Shown piece after piece: positions 45,641 to 54,398 of a stretch of DNA of 64,000 nt. How positions within the stretch are numbered: the first letter of the stretch is position 1; each line of letters begins with the position of its first letter. A program made the position numbers and the translations under genes. Origin of the DNA: Massilia agilis (GTDB taxonomy: Bacteria > Pseudomonadota > Gammaproteobacteria > Burkholderiales > Burkholderiaceae_D). The notes below the pieces were generated by a model. That model did not search any database. It saw only the letters and a program-made list of their open reading frames with translations, and was not told the DNA's origin. The DNA lies in the NCBI RefSeq assembly GCF_024756255.1, contig NZ_JANUHB010000002.1:1302001-1366000 (forward strand), written 5' to 3'.

Positions 45641-46549
45641 ATGCTGAGCCTTCACACCAACGCAGCAGCCCTTTCGGCACAGAACTCGATCACCCGCACC
45701 CAGACCTCGCTGTCGACCTCGATGACCCGTCTGTCGACCGGCTACCGCATCAACTCGGCAATGGACGACGCCGCCGGCCTGCAGATCGCCACCCGCCTGA
45801 AGAGCCAGACCAGCGGTATGGCTGTGGCAATGCGCAACACCCAGAACTCGATCTCGATGCTGCAGACCGCTGAAGGCGCGCTGGACGAAGTCACCAACAT
45901 CCTGACCCGCATGAAAGACCTGGCCACCCAGGCTGCTGACGGCTCCTCGTCGGGCGACGACCAGATGTCGATGCAGGCCGAGTTTGACTCGCTGAACGAC
46001 GAGCTGGCCAACATCATGGGCAACACCAAGTTCGGCGGCACCGCGCTGCTGGCCAAGACCGCCGGCAAACTGGAAGCGGCAAGCGGCATCCAGTTCCAGA
46101 TCGGCGCCGACGGCGCAGAGACCATGACTGGCGCCTTCAAGACCGAACTGGACAAAGTGCACGCCGACATCAAGCTGGCTTCGACCAAATACGACGGCGA
46201 CGGCGCAGTGGGCGGCGGCGGCGGCAAGGAAATCAGCGACACCGCGACCACCCCGGACACCGGCGCGACCAACGCGAACGGCACCATCACCAAGCTGGCC
46301 ACCGCCATCGACTCCGTGAGCTCGCTGCGCTCGAAGATCGGTGCCGTGTCCAACCGCCTGGACCACGTGTACAACAACCTGGCCAACGTCAGCACCAACA
46401 CCAAGAACGCAACCGGCCGTATCATGGACGTGGACTTCGCGACCGAGTCGTCGAACATGACCTCGAACCAGATGCTGCTGCAAGCCGGCACCGCCATGCT
46501 CAAGCAGACCAACAGCATGTCGTCGATGGTGATGTCCCTGCTCCAGTAA
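45641..46549 (+). CDS. fliC: Flagellin (short, lateral-type)
   Basis: A 302-residue flagellin. Conserved D0/D1 N-terminus (LHTNAAALSAQNSITRTQTS, then LSTGYRINSAMDDAAGLQIA) and C-terminus (ATGRIMDVDFATESSNMTSN, ending MSSMVMSLLQ) frame a very short, Gly/Thr-rich variable centre (about residues 130-220). It polymerises into the filament after export by the apparatus encoded on both sides. AGGAG ribosome site and a strong terminator show a monocistronic unit. Position next to flhA equals lafA in lateral flagellar clusters. Confidence 0.96.
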   Translation: MLSLHTNAAALSAQNSITRTQTSLSTSMTRLSTGYRINSAMDDAAGLQIATRLKSQTSGMAVAMRNTQNSISMLQTAEGALDEVTNILTRMKDLATQAADGSSSGDDQMSMQAEFDSLNDELANIMGNTKFGGTALLAKTAGKLEAASGIQFQIGADGAETMTGAFKTELDKVHADIKLASTKYDGDGAVGGGGGKEISDTATTPDTGATNANGTITKLATAIDSVSSLRSKIGAVSNRLDHVYNNLANVSTNTKNATGRIMDVDFATESSNMTSNQMLLQAGTAMLKQTNSMSSMVMSLLQ

Positions 46550-46578
46550 TCGGCACTTCCCTGGTGTAGCACCAGCAA

Positions 46579-46608
46579 AGGCCAACCGGAGCACGGTTGG
46601 CCTTTTTT
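46579..46608 (+). terminator. Rho-independent terminator of flagellin gene
   Basis: AGGCCAACC, a 7-nt loop and GGTTGGCC followed by six T, about 30 nt after the stop. Confidence 0.92.
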
Positions 46609-46632
46609 CTTTCAACCTGTAGGGGCCCGCAC

Positions 46633-47475
46633 ATGGCCAGCATCAGCTTTCCGCCACTGGTACCACCGGCCACCGAGCCGCTGCGCGTGGACGCGGTCAC
46701 ACCCGCACTGCCGGCGGCCCTGGTGGCCGATGCCGAAACGCTGCCGTTCTCCCTGGCGCAGGCCGGAGCGGCGCTGCCGCTGCCCGCAGCCGGCGCCACA
46801 GCGCAGGACCCGGCGGCACTGCGCCCGGACCAGGTCATCATGGCGCGCCAGCTGACCTACCCTGCCCCCGACGGCGCAGCCCTCGCGGCCGGATGGCGTG
46901 CCACGGTGCGCAGCTACGCGGCGCAGCTGGCCAGCCGCGAGCAGCAGGCGCGCGCCGGCCTGGTGCCGGCCGGCCTGCTGGCCGCCAGCCAGGACGCCCG
47001 CGTGCAGCGCGGCGTCGACACGCTCGGCACCATCCACCCGGACGCATGGCGCTTCACCGTGCACGCGCGCGGCCCGCAGGAGCAGTATTTGTCGATGGTG
47101 ACGGGCGACCCCGACCACCAGTCGGGGCGGCGCCGGCGCGCACGCGCGGCGCTGCGGCTGGAACTGGAGCTGGCGGACGGCACGCGCGTGACCGTGCAGG
47201 CCGACCCGGTGCCGGGCGGCGTGGCGCTGGAGCTGTGCGCACCCAACCCCGCCGTACTGGAACGGCTGCAGGCGCTGCAGCCGGCGCTCGAGCTGGCGGT
47301 CGGGCGCGCGGGCCTGCGCGTCACGCGCTGGCGCTGGCGCGACAGCCTGCCGGCCAGCCAGGTGCACGCGCGCGCACCGGCGCCCGAGTCGGCCAGCGCC
47401 CTGCCGCTGCCGGTGTTCCGGGCGATCGCCGAACTGGCCCTGCTGCTGCCGGGCGCGTCCCCGGTCCTCACCTAG
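46633..47475 (+). CDS. Uncharacterised flagellar-locus protein
   Basis: A 280-residue Ala/Leu/Pro-rich protein between flagellin and flhA. The N-terminal 100 residues look disordered (VTPALPAALVADAETLPFSL). The rest has a helical part (ATVRSYAAQLASREQQARAG) and a beta-rich part (LELELADGTRVTVQADPVPG then VLERLQALQPALELAVGRAG) reminiscent of hook-length-control C-terminal domains, though that likeness is weak. fliK itself is at 61654, so this would be an additional protein. Convergent with flhA. Function not known; locus membership is the main hint. Confidence 0.65.
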   Translation: MASISFPPLVPPATEPLRVDAVTPALPAALVADAETLPFSLAQAGAALPLPAAGATAQDPAALRPDQVIMARQLTYPAPDGAALAAGWRATVRSYAAQLASREQQARAGLVPAGLLAASQDARVQRGVDTLGTIHPDAWRFTVHARGPQEQYLSMVTGDPDHQSGRRRRARAALRLELELADGTRVTVQADPVPGGVALELCAPNPAVLERLQALQPALELAVGRAGLRVTRWRWRDSLPASQVHARAPAPESASALPLPVFRAIAELALLLPGASPVLT

Positions 47476-47485
47476 CGCCGCCGGC

Positions 47486-49573
47486 TCAGCCCACGGTGCC
47501 GATGATCGCCACTTCGCGGTTTTCGGGAATCTCGTTATACGACAGCACGTGCAGGCCGGGCGCGAACAGCCGCGCGTAGCGCGCCAGCAGCGGCCGCACC
47601 TGCGGCAGCACCAGCAGCAAGGGCGTGCTGTTCTGCTGCTTCATCTGCTCGCGCGCAGCCGGCATGTTCACCTGCAGTTGCGACAGGAGCTGCGGGTCGA
47701 TCGGGTAGTTATCCAGCGCCACCTTGCCGCCCTGGCGCGCCTGGTTCAGTGACCCGAGCAGCATGTTCTCCAGCTCGGCCGACAGGTTAAACGCGGGCAT
47801 GTCCTTCTTCTTGCCGAACAGCGCGGACACGATCTGGCGCCGCAGCGCGCAGCGCACCTCGGCCGCGAGCAGGATCGGGTCCTTGGTCGTCTCCGAGCTG
47901 TCCAGCAGCGTGGTGGCGATCACCACGATGTCCTTGAGCGACACGTTCTCGGCCAGCAGCACGCGCAGCACCCGCAGCAGCTGGGTGTGGGTCAGCGCCT
48001 TGTCCAGCGCGGCGGCCAGCTTGGGCGAGAGCGCGGTCAGGCGCTCCATCAGCGCCGGCACGTCCTCGTGGCGGAACAGGTCCGGCAGGTAGTCGCGGAT
48101 CACCTTGGCGCAGTGGGTGGCGATTGCGCTGGGCACCTCGATCACCTGGTAGCCCAGGCCGAGCGCATGCGCCTTCTCGTCCGGCTTGATCCAGGTGACC
48201 GCCATGCCGTACGCCGGCTCGATGCCGGGAATCCCGTCCAGCTGGCCGTACACGTTGGGCGACGGGATCGCCATCAGGTGCTCGGGCAGCACCTCGCCCT
48301 CGGCCACCACGGTGCCGGAAATGCTGATCGCGTACTGCGACGGGCGCAGCGCCAGGTCGTCGCGCACGCCGATCGCCGGCAGCAAAATACCCATTTGCTC
48401 CGACAGGCTCTGGCGCACGCCCTTGACGCGCTTGACCAGCGGCTCGCCATGCGCGCGGTCCACCAGCCCCACCAGCTTGTAGCCGACGGTGACGGCGATC
48501 GGCTGCACCACCGGCAGCTGCTCCCAGTCCAGTTCCGGCACGCGCTCGTCAAGCAGCGCCGCCTCGATCGCGGCCACCCCAGCCGGGTCGGGCGCGGCCA
48601 CGCGCGTGTTCATGCGCCAGCCGACAAAGCCCAGCGCCGCCGCGAACACCATGAACGGCAGCCACGGCATGCCCGGCACCAGCGCCAGCACCACCATCAC
48701 CGCGCAGGCCGAGTACAGCACCGTCGGCTGCGCCAGCAGCTGGCCGCCGACCTGCTGCTCGAAATCGCCCGACTCGCCGATGCGGGTGACCAGGATCGCC
48801 GCCGCGGCCGACAACAGCAGCGCCGGGATCTGCGCGACCAGGCCGTCGCCGATGGTCAGCAGCGCGTACTGGCGGAAGGCGTCGCCGAACGACAGCCCGT
48901 GCATCAGCGCGCCGATGGCCACGCCGCCGATCATGTTAATCAACAGGATCAGGATGCTCGCGATCGCGTCGCCGCGCACGAACTTGGAGGCGCCGTCCAT
49001 GGCGCCGTAGAAGTCCGCCTCGGCCGCCACTTCGCGCCGGCGCAGCTGCGCTTTTTCCTGGTTGATCAGGCCCGCGTTCAGGTCGGCGTCGATCGCCATC
49101 TGCTTGCCGGGCAGCGCGTCCAGCGTGAAGCGCGCCGACACTTCCGAGATCCGCTCCGCGCCCTTGGTCACGACCACGAAGTTGATGATCATGAGGATCA
49201 CGAACACCACCAGGCCGACCACGTAGTTACCGCCGATGACGACGTTACCGAAGGCCTCGATCACGTGGCCGGCGGCGCCGGTGCCTTCGTGCCCGTGCAG
49301 CAGCACCACGCGGGTGGAGGCCACGTTCAGGGTCAGGCGCATCAGCGTGGTGCCCAGGATCACGGTGGGGAACACCGAGAAGTCGAGCGGGCGGCGCGCC
49401 GACACCGACACCAGGATCACGATCAGCGCCAGCACGATGTTGAAGGTGAACAGCACGTCCAGCAGCACCGGCGGCAGCGGCAGCATGATCATTGCCAGGA
49501 TCAGCAGCAGGAAAGCCGGGGTGGCGAACTTCTGGCGGCGCAGCTCAGCCAGCATGGTCTGGAACAGGTTCAT
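47486..49573 (-). CDS. flhA: Flagellar export gate protein FlhA
   Basis: A 695-residue protein: about eight membrane helices in residues 18-310 with the conserved loop ISEVSARFTLDALPGKQMAI and DADLNAGLI (FHIPEP domain), then a large cytoplasmic domain (VRDDLALRPSQYAISISGTV) that docks chaperone-substrate pairs. It forms the nonameric ring of the flagellar type III export gate. The start overlaps the flhB stop (ATGA). In lateral systems the homologue is LfhA, at the same end of the cluster. Confidence 0.96.
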   Translation of the reverse strand: MNLFQTMLAELRRQKFATPAFLLLILAMIMLPLPPVLLDVLFTFNIVLALIVILVSVSARRPLDFSVFPTVILGTTLMRLTLNVASTRVVLLHGHEGTGAAGHVIEAFGNVVIGGNYVVGLVVFVILMIINFVVVTKGAERISEVSARFTLDALPGKQMAIDADLNAGLINQEKAQLRRREVAAEADFYGAMDGASKFVRGDAIASILILLINMIGGVAIGALMHGLSFGDAFRQYALLTIGDGLVAQIPALLLSAAAAILVTRIGESGDFEQQVGGQLLAQPTVLYSACAVMVVLALVPGMPWLPFMVFAAALGFVGWRMNTRVAAPDPAGVAAIEAALLDERVPELDWEQLPVVQPIAVTVGYKLVGLVDRAHGEPLVKRVKGVRQSLSEQMGILLPAIGVRDDLALRPSQYAISISGTVVAEGEVLPEHLMAIPSPNVYGQLDGIPGIEPAYGMAVTWIKPDEKAHALGLGYQVIEVPSAIATHCAKVIRDYLPDLFRHEDVPALMERLTALSPKLAAALDKALTHTQLLRVLRVLLAENVSLKDIVVIATTLLDSSETTKDPILLAAEVRCALRRQIVSALFGKKKDMPAFNLSAELENMLLGSLNQARQGGKVALDNYPIDPQLLSQLQVNMPAAREQMKQQNSTPLLLVLPQVRPLLARYARLFAPGLHVLSYNEIPENREVAIIGTVG

Positions 49574-50712
49574 CGAACGGGGTCCTCGGAAAGATGCGGC
49601 GGCACGGCCACCTCGTTGGGGAAGCGCGGCGGCGCCTGGCGCCGGCCGGAGCGAAATGCGTTCAGCTGCAGCACGTAGTTGAGCACCTGCGACACGGCCT
49701 GGTAGAGCTGTGCCGGGATCTGCTGCTGCACCTGGCTGGTGTTGTAGATGGCGCGCGCCAGCGGCGGCAGGGTCAGGACTTCGACCTTGTGCTCGCTGGC
49801 GACGCGCCGGATGTAGAGCGCCATCTCGTCCAGGCCCTTGGCGACCACGAACGGCGCCTCGGCGCGCTTGACGTCATACTTGAGCGCGACCGCGTAGTGT
49901 TCCGGGTTGACGATCACCACGTCGGCGGTGGGCACGGTCTTCCTCACGCTGCGCCGCGCCAGCTGGTGCTGGAGCTGGCGGATGCGCTGGCGGATCTCGG
50001 GGCGGCCCTCGTTGCTCTTGTGCTCTTCCTTGACCTCCTGCTTGCTCATGCGCTGGTTGCGCGCGAACAGGAAGGCCTGCAGCGGCACGTCCACCACCGC
50101 GAACAGCACGAACACCATCACCAGCGACATCAAGCCGTCGAACAGCATGGCCCCGCCGCGCACGATGGCCTGGTCGAGGGTGCGGTGCTGCAGGTCGACC
50201 CAGGCGGCGGTGCCGGAGGTGGTCACGTGCCACAGCACGGCCGCCAGCACCACCGCCTTGCCGAGCGAGGTGGCCACCGCGATCCAGTGCTTGGCGCCGA
50301 ACAGCTGGCCCAGGTTGGTGATGGGCGACAGGCGGTCGAAGCGCGGCTCCCAGTGCGAGGTGGAGACCACCCAGCCGCCCGGCACCAGCGCGGCAAGCAT
50401 GATCGCAAGCGGCACCACCAGGAGCGGCAGCACCATCTGCACCAGCAAGGACGCCGCGCTGGAAAAAATCAGCGACAGCGCGTTTTCCAGCGCGCCCGGC
50501 TCGCCCGTTGGCGCGAACACCAGCTGGAACAGGTGGCGAAACGACTCCACGTACGAAGGCAGCAGCAGCGAAAACATCTTCAGGCCGGCCAGGATGCCGA
50601 TGGCGGTGCCCAGGTCGCGCGAGCGCACCACCTGCCCTTCCTGGCGTGCCTTGCGCAGCTTCTGCTGCGAGGCCTTTTCGGTCTTGTCGCCGCCGGTCTG
50701 GTTGTCAGCCAT
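49570..50712 (-). CDS. flhB: Flagellar export specificity switch FlhB
   Basis: A 380-residue protein. Start GGDKTEKASQQKLRKARQEG is the FlhB signature, followed by four membrane helices and the self-cleaving cytoplasmic domain with the NPEH motif (VVIVNPEHYAVALKYD). Cleavage in NPxH switches export from hook to filament substrates after FliK measures the hook. C-terminal tail is Arg/Pro-rich. Overlaps fliR by 8 nt and flhA by 4 nt. Confidence 0.96.
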   Translation of the reverse strand: MADNQTGGDKTEKASQQKLRKARQEGQVVRSRDLGTAIGILAGLKMFSLLLPSYVESFRHLFQLVFAPTGEPGALENALSLIFSSAASLLVQMVLPLLVVPLAIMLAALVPGGWVVSTSHWEPRFDRLSPITNLGQLFGAKHWIAVATSLGKAVVLAAVLWHVTTSGTAAWVDLQHRTLDQAIVRGGAMLFDGLMSLVMVFVLFAVVDVPLQAFLFARNQRMSKQEVKEEHKSNEGRPEIRQRIRQLQHQLARRSVRKTVPTADVVIVNPEHYAVALKYDVKRAEAPFVVAKGLDEMALYIRRVASEHKVEVLTLPPLARAIYNTSQVQQQIPAQLYQAVSQVLNYVLQLNAFRSGRRQAPPRFPNEVAVPPHLSEDPVR

Positions 50713-51481
50713 GGGCCGCTCCCATCTGCTGCTGCAGCATTTCCAGGACCCGGTTGGTGAGCGCGATGTAATGCTCGGGAACGAAGCGCACCACCTGCGC
50801 CAGCATCAGCACCCCGAACAGCACCACCAGCGAAAAACCGAGCGAAAACAGGTTCAGCGTGGGCGCGACCCGGTTCAGGAAACCAAAGCCCACCTGCACC
50901 ACCATGGTCGAGAACACGATCGGCAGCGCCAGCAGCATCGCCGCCGAGAACACCCAGCCCAGGTTGAGCGCGACCGTGTGCAGCAACAGCGGCGGGTACG
51001 GCGCGCCCACCGGCCAGGCCTTGAAACTCTGGCCCAGCACGCCGGCCAGCACCAGGTGGCCGTCGATCGCGAAGAACACCAGGATCGCCACCAGCGACAG
51101 CAGCGTGGAGACCACGTCCGAAGGCGAACCGTTGATCGGGTCGTTCATCTGCGCCATCGAGAACCCGACCTGGCTGGACACCACGAAGCCGAGCAGGTTG
51201 ATGACCGCCATTGCGAACTGCAGCGCCAGCCCGATGGTGCCGCCGATGATGGCCTGCTCCATCATCGCCACCACCCCGTGCAGCGAGAACGGGTCGGGCT
51301 GCACGCCGGCGCGGGTGAGCGGCAGCATCAGGAAGGCCAGCACCAGCGACAGCAGCGCGCGCACCGGTAACGGCACCATGCCTTCGCCGATCACGGGTGC
51401 GGTGGACAGCAGCGCCATGATGCGGCAGAACGGCCACCACAGGGCGCCGATCAGGGGCAGCAGGAAGCCGACGACTTCCAC
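50705..51481 (-). CDS. fliR: Flagellar export protein FliR
   Basis: A 258-residue protein with about six membrane helices. Family features: PVIGEGMVPLPVRALLSLVL, GFVVSSQVGFSMAQMNDPIN and LGFSLVVLFGVLMLAQVVRF. FliR joins FliP and FliQ in the helical export gate. Starts 2 nt after fliQ and overlaps flhB, in the fixed order P-Q-R-B-A. Confidence 0.95.
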   Translation of the reverse strand: MEVVGFLLPLIGALWWPFCRIMALLSTAPVIGEGMVPLPVRALLSLVLAFLMLPLTRAGVQPDPFSLHGVVAMMEQAIIGGTIGLALQFAMAVINLLGFVVSSQVGFSMAQMNDPINGSPSDVVSTLLSLVAILVFFAIDGHLVLAGVLGQSFKAWPVGAPYPPLLLHTVALNLGWVFSAAMLLALPIVFSTMVVQVGFGFLNRVAPTLNLFSLGFSLVVLFGVLMLAQVVRFVPEHYIALTNRVLEMLQQQMGAAHG

Positions 51482-51483
51482 CG

Positions 51484-51753
51484 CTACCCCGCCAGCGTGG
51501 CCGCGCGCTGGAACACCGAGACGCAGTAATCCATCAGGTAGCCGGTCATCCAGTGAGCGGCAAGGATCAGCGCGAACAGCGTTACCAACAGGCGCGGCAG
51601 GAAGCTCAATGTCTGTTCGTTGATCTGCGTGGCGGCCTGGAACAGCGAGACCAGCAGGCCCACCACCAGGCCCGGCACCACCAGCACGGCCACCAGCAGC
51701 ATCACGATATGCAGTGCCTCGACCACGATGTCGACGGCGATTTCAGGCGTCAT
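51484..51753 (-). CDS. fliQ: Flagellar export protein FliQ
   Basis: An 89-residue protein with two membrane helices (HIVMLLVAVLVVPGLVVGLL and LLVTLFALILAAHWMTGYLM) joined by the conserved FQAATQINEQTLSFLPR loop. Size and motif are diagnostic. Lies between fliP (15 nt) and fliR (2 nt). Confidence 0.96.
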   Translation of the reverse strand: MTPEIAVDIVVEALHIVMLLVAVLVVPGLVVGLLVSLFQAATQINEQTLSFLPRLLVTLFALILAAHWMTGYLMDYCVSVFQRAATLAG

Positions 51754-51768
51754 CCACCAGTCCTTTCG

Positions 51769-52530
51769 TCAGTAGCCGTGGATCGAGCCGACCAGCGTGT
51801 TCACCGTCAGCGTCCAGCCGTCCACCAGCACGAACAGCAGCAGCTTGAACGGCAGCGAGATGACCAGCGGCGAGAGCATCATCATGCCCATCGCCATCAG
51901 CACCGACGACACCACCAGGTCGATGATGAGGAACGGGATGAACAGCATGCAGCCGATCTGGAACGCGCTTTTCAGCTCCGACAGCACGAACGCGGCCAGC
52001 TTGACCGTGAACGCGCGCTGCTGCGGCGCCAGGTCGGCCGGCTCGCCCGCCAGGTGCGCCACCTGGGTCAGCGCGGCCTTGCTGGTCTGCGCCAGCATGA
52101 AGCGCGACAGCGGCACTTCGGCCGTCTTCAAGGCCTGCTCCAGGCCGATCTTGTCCTTGTCGTAGGGGATGAAGGCTTCGGTCCAGACCTGTTCGCCCAC
52201 CGGACGCATCACCAGGATGGTCAGGATCAGCGCGATGCCGGTGATGACGCGGTTGGGCAGGCCCTGCTGCAGCCCGAGCGCCTGGCGCAGCAGCGACAGC
52301 ACGATCACGAAGCGGGTAAAGCTGGTCATCATCATCACGATCACGGGCAAGAGCCCGAGGATCGTCATCAGGACCAGGATTTGCGACTTGACGCTCATGC
52401 CGCTGTTGGCGCCCGGGATCACGCCGGCCAGCACGTCGGTAGCCAGCGCCGGGGCAGCGCAGGCAAACAGCGCCGCGCCCAGCAAGGCCGGCGCGGCAAA
52501 GCGGCGCCGGCCGGCGGTGCTCAAGCTCAT
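51769..52530 (-). CDS. fliP: Flagellar export protein FliP
   Basis: A 253-residue protein with a signal sequence (about residues 1-30) and four later helices. Signatures: SFTRFVIVLSLLRQALGLQQ, PNRVITGIALILT, and FIPFLIIDLVVSSVLMAMGM. FliP nucleates the export gate. It overlaps fliN by 4 nt, so there is no room for fliO, which normally sits between them and helps FliP assembly in other flagella. Loss of fliO is typical of lateral-type clusters. Confidence 0.96.
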   Translation of the reverse strand: MSLSTAGRRRFAAPALLGAALFACAAPALATDVLAGVIPGANSGMSVKSQILVLMTILGLLPVIVMMMTSFTRFVIVLSLLRQALGLQQGLPNRVITGIALILTILVMRPVGEQVWTEAFIPYDKDKIGLEQALKTAEVPLSRFMLAQTSKAALTQVAHLAGEPADLAPQQRAFTVKLAAFVLSELKSAFQIGCMLFIPFLIIDLVVSSVLMAMGMMMLSPLVISLPFKLLLFVLVDGWTLTVNTLVGSIHGY

Positions 52531-52871
52531 GGGGCGATCGCGTCCAGGTCCAGGCCGTCCAGGTCGATCACCTTCAGCCCGTACTGCTCGCCCGCCACCA
52601 CCACCTCGGCGCGGCCGATCGGGGCGCCGTTCACGCGGATGACCAGCGGCTCGCCGGCCAGCGTGTCCAGCGGGACCACCGACGACGGGCCGATCGACAT
52701 CAGCTCCTGCAGCGAGATGCGGGCCGAACCCACTTCGAGCGTGAGGGTGACCGGGATGCGGCGCATCATCTGCGGCAGCGAGCGCGGTGCGCGCTGGGCT
52801 GTCGCCGGCGCCACCGGGTCGATGTGATCGTCGATGATCACGTCTTCTTGGTCGTTCGGGTTCATGTCCAT
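52527..52871 (-). CDS. fliN: Flagellar motor switch protein FliN
   Basis: A 114-residue protein with a short acidic N-terminus (NDQEDVIIDDHIDP) and one SpoA domain (IPVTLTLEVGSARISLQELM, then VVPLDTLAGEPLVIRVNGAP). It builds the C-ring with FliM. Start directly after the stop of the FliM-like gene (TAAATG); the overlap with fliP is 4 nt. MNPNDQ two codons in is an equally possible start. Confidence 0.95.
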   Translation of the reverse strand: MDMNPNDQEDVIIDDHIDPVAPATAQRAPRSLPQMMRRIPVTLTLEVGSARISLQELMSIGPSSVVPLDTLAGEPLVIRVNGAPIGRAEVVVAGEQYGLKVIDLDGLDLDAIAP

Positions 52872-53705
52872 TTAATCGGTGTCTTCAAAAGAGGTTAAAC
52901 ACAGCTTGCCCTTGTGCTCGGCCACGGCGGCCGTGAACAGGCGGTTCTCGTCGAGCAGCACGTCGGCGCGCCCGAGGCTGAACGGGATCACGTCGCCCGG
53001 CTTCAGGTCGAACAGGGCGGCCAGCGTCATCTCCTTGCTGGCCAAACGCGCCTCGAGCCTGACCGCCAGCCGCGTGGCCAGCGGCTCGGCCGACGGCCCG
53101 CCTTGTGCACGGCGCGGCGGCAGCAGGCCGCGCAGGATCGCGGCCACCAGGGGCTGGTCGAGCGCGAACCAGACGGTGCCGCGCTCGCCGCCGTGGGCGC
53201 GCAGCACCAGCCGGATCGCCCAGCCGCCCGCGGGCGGCGCGCTGGCCGCCACCGGCACCAGCTCGCGCATCGGCGCGGTCTCGCCCAGCGCCGCCAGCAC
53301 CCGCCCGGCCAGCACCTCGGCCAGCTGGCGGGTGAGCATCAGCGCCAGCCGCTCCTCGGTGGCGGTGACGCGTTCGCCCAGGTCGCGCCCGGCGGGCGGC
53401 GTGGCCGTGCGGCCATAGCGCCAGTCCAGCAGTGCCAGCAACAACGGCCGCTCGAAGGCGACGCTGGCGCGGCCGAAGCCGTATTCGACCTCGAGCCAAC
53501 GCAGCGGATCCTGGCTTGGCGCGCGCGTGAATTCGAGCTCGTCCACGTCGAACGCGTCCCAGTAGCGGCGCCGCGCGGGCAGGCGCATGGCCGCGCCAAG
53601 TGCCTCGCGCAGCCGGGCCGCGAATTGCGGCAGCAGGTGCACGGGCCGGCCCAACAGCGTCGGGTCGAGCACCGGGCAGCGGTCAGCAGAAATTGAACTT
53701 GGCAT
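52872..53705 (-). CDS. fliM: FliM-like motor switch protein lacking the CheY-binding N-terminus
   Basis: A 277-residue protein. The middle region (ERPLLLALLDWRYGR, ATEERLALMLTRQLAEVLAG) and C-terminal SpoA domain (EARLASKEMTLAALFDLKPG, VIPFSLGRADVLLDENRLFT) match FliM/LfiM. The usual N-terminal LSQDEIDALL helix that binds phospho-CheY is absent: the protein starts MPSSISADRC. Known FliM is about 330 residues. Thus the motor may not respond to CheY as polar motors do. First gene of the minus-strand operon M-N-P-Q-R-B-A. Confidence 0.85.
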   Translation of the reverse strand: MPSSISADRCPVLDPTLLGRPVHLLPQFAARLREALGAAMRLPARRRYWDAFDVDELEFTRAPSQDPLRWLEVEYGFGRASVAFERPLLLALLDWRYGRTATPPAGRDLGERVTATEERLALMLTRQLAEVLAGRVLAALGETAPMRELVPVAASAPPAGGWAIRLVLRAHGGERGTVWFALDQPLVAAILRGLLPPRRAQGGPSAEPLATRLAVRLEARLASKEMTLAALFDLKPGDVIPFSLGRADVLLDENRLFTAAVAEHKGKLCLTSFEDTD

Positions 53706-54046
53706 GGTCAGCGTTGTGTTTTCCAGACAGAAGCGGCCTGCGGGACGTCTGCACAAAAGTCAAAGAAATTCCCTTAGGCAATGATTATAACGGCCAAAAT
53801 CTCACTGAAACTTTGATATTTCGCTTGGAAAAGCGCGTTGCCGTACGGTAAGATCGTAAACGATCCGTTGCCGTAGGGCAATGGCAAAGCATCACAGGGG
53901 AGAAGGCGCGCTATGAAAAATAGAGCGATCACCGGATTCCTACCACGACCGCGAGTCACAATGTTGATGTAAGTCAACGTTGGCAGTAAAACACCGGACG
54001 GCGTGTTTACATTTAACAACAGTGAGAAATTGTAACGGACGAAACG
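53706..54046. promoter_or_regulatory. Divergent control region between fliM and fliE operons
   Basis: About 340 AT-richer bases. Inverted repeats seen: GTTGA-N6-TCAAC (53963-53978) and GTAAAACACC...GCGTGTTTAC (53986-54010), plus near-repeats of GTTGCCGTA (around 53840 and 53868). A TGGAAAAGCGCGTTGCC string resembles sigma-54 sites but its spacing is one base too long. No lafK-like activator gene is in the window. Confidence 0.45.
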
Positions 54047-54379
54047 ATGGCAACTGAACTTGCTGGCGCGATCCAGGCGGACCTGGCAGCGCTCACCAAC
54101 GAAGCGAGCCGGCTGGCGGTGACGCCGGCAATCGATGCGGCCCACCACGCCCATCCGGGCGTCTCTTTCACCCAGAGCATGAAGGACGCGCTGGCCAGCG
54201 TGGACCAGGACGAACGCACCGCCGCCGAGCGCATGAACGCGGTCGACAGCGGCAAGAGCGACGACCTGGTCGGCGCGATGCTGGCCTCGCAGCAGGCCAA
54301 CCTGTCGTTCTCGATGCTGCTCCAGGTGCGCAACAAGGTGATGGGCGCGGTCGACGACCTGCTCAAGCTGCCGGTCTGA
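54047..54379 (+). CDS. fliE: Flagellar hook-basal body protein FliE
   Basis: A 110-residue rod-base protein. The conserved part is SFTQSMKDALASVDQ then LASQQANLSFSMLLQVRNKV, the typical C-terminal coiled segment that joins the MS ring and rod. First gene of the plus-strand flagellar operon; fliF starts 19 nt later. Position fliE-fliF-fliG is standard. Confidence 0.95.
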   Translation: MATELAGAIQADLAALTNEASRLAVTPAIDAAHHAHPGVSFTQSMKDALASVDQDERTAAERMNAVDSGKSDDLVGAMLASQQANLSFSMLLQVRNKVMGAVDDLLKLPV

Positions 54380-54398
54380 CCTTCGCGAAAGCCACCCT

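Noticed and set aside
53830..53850. TGGAAAAGCGCGTTGCC as a sigma-54 promoter for the flagellar operons
   Set aside because: GG to GC spacing is one base too long; kept only as a remark in the control-region entry.
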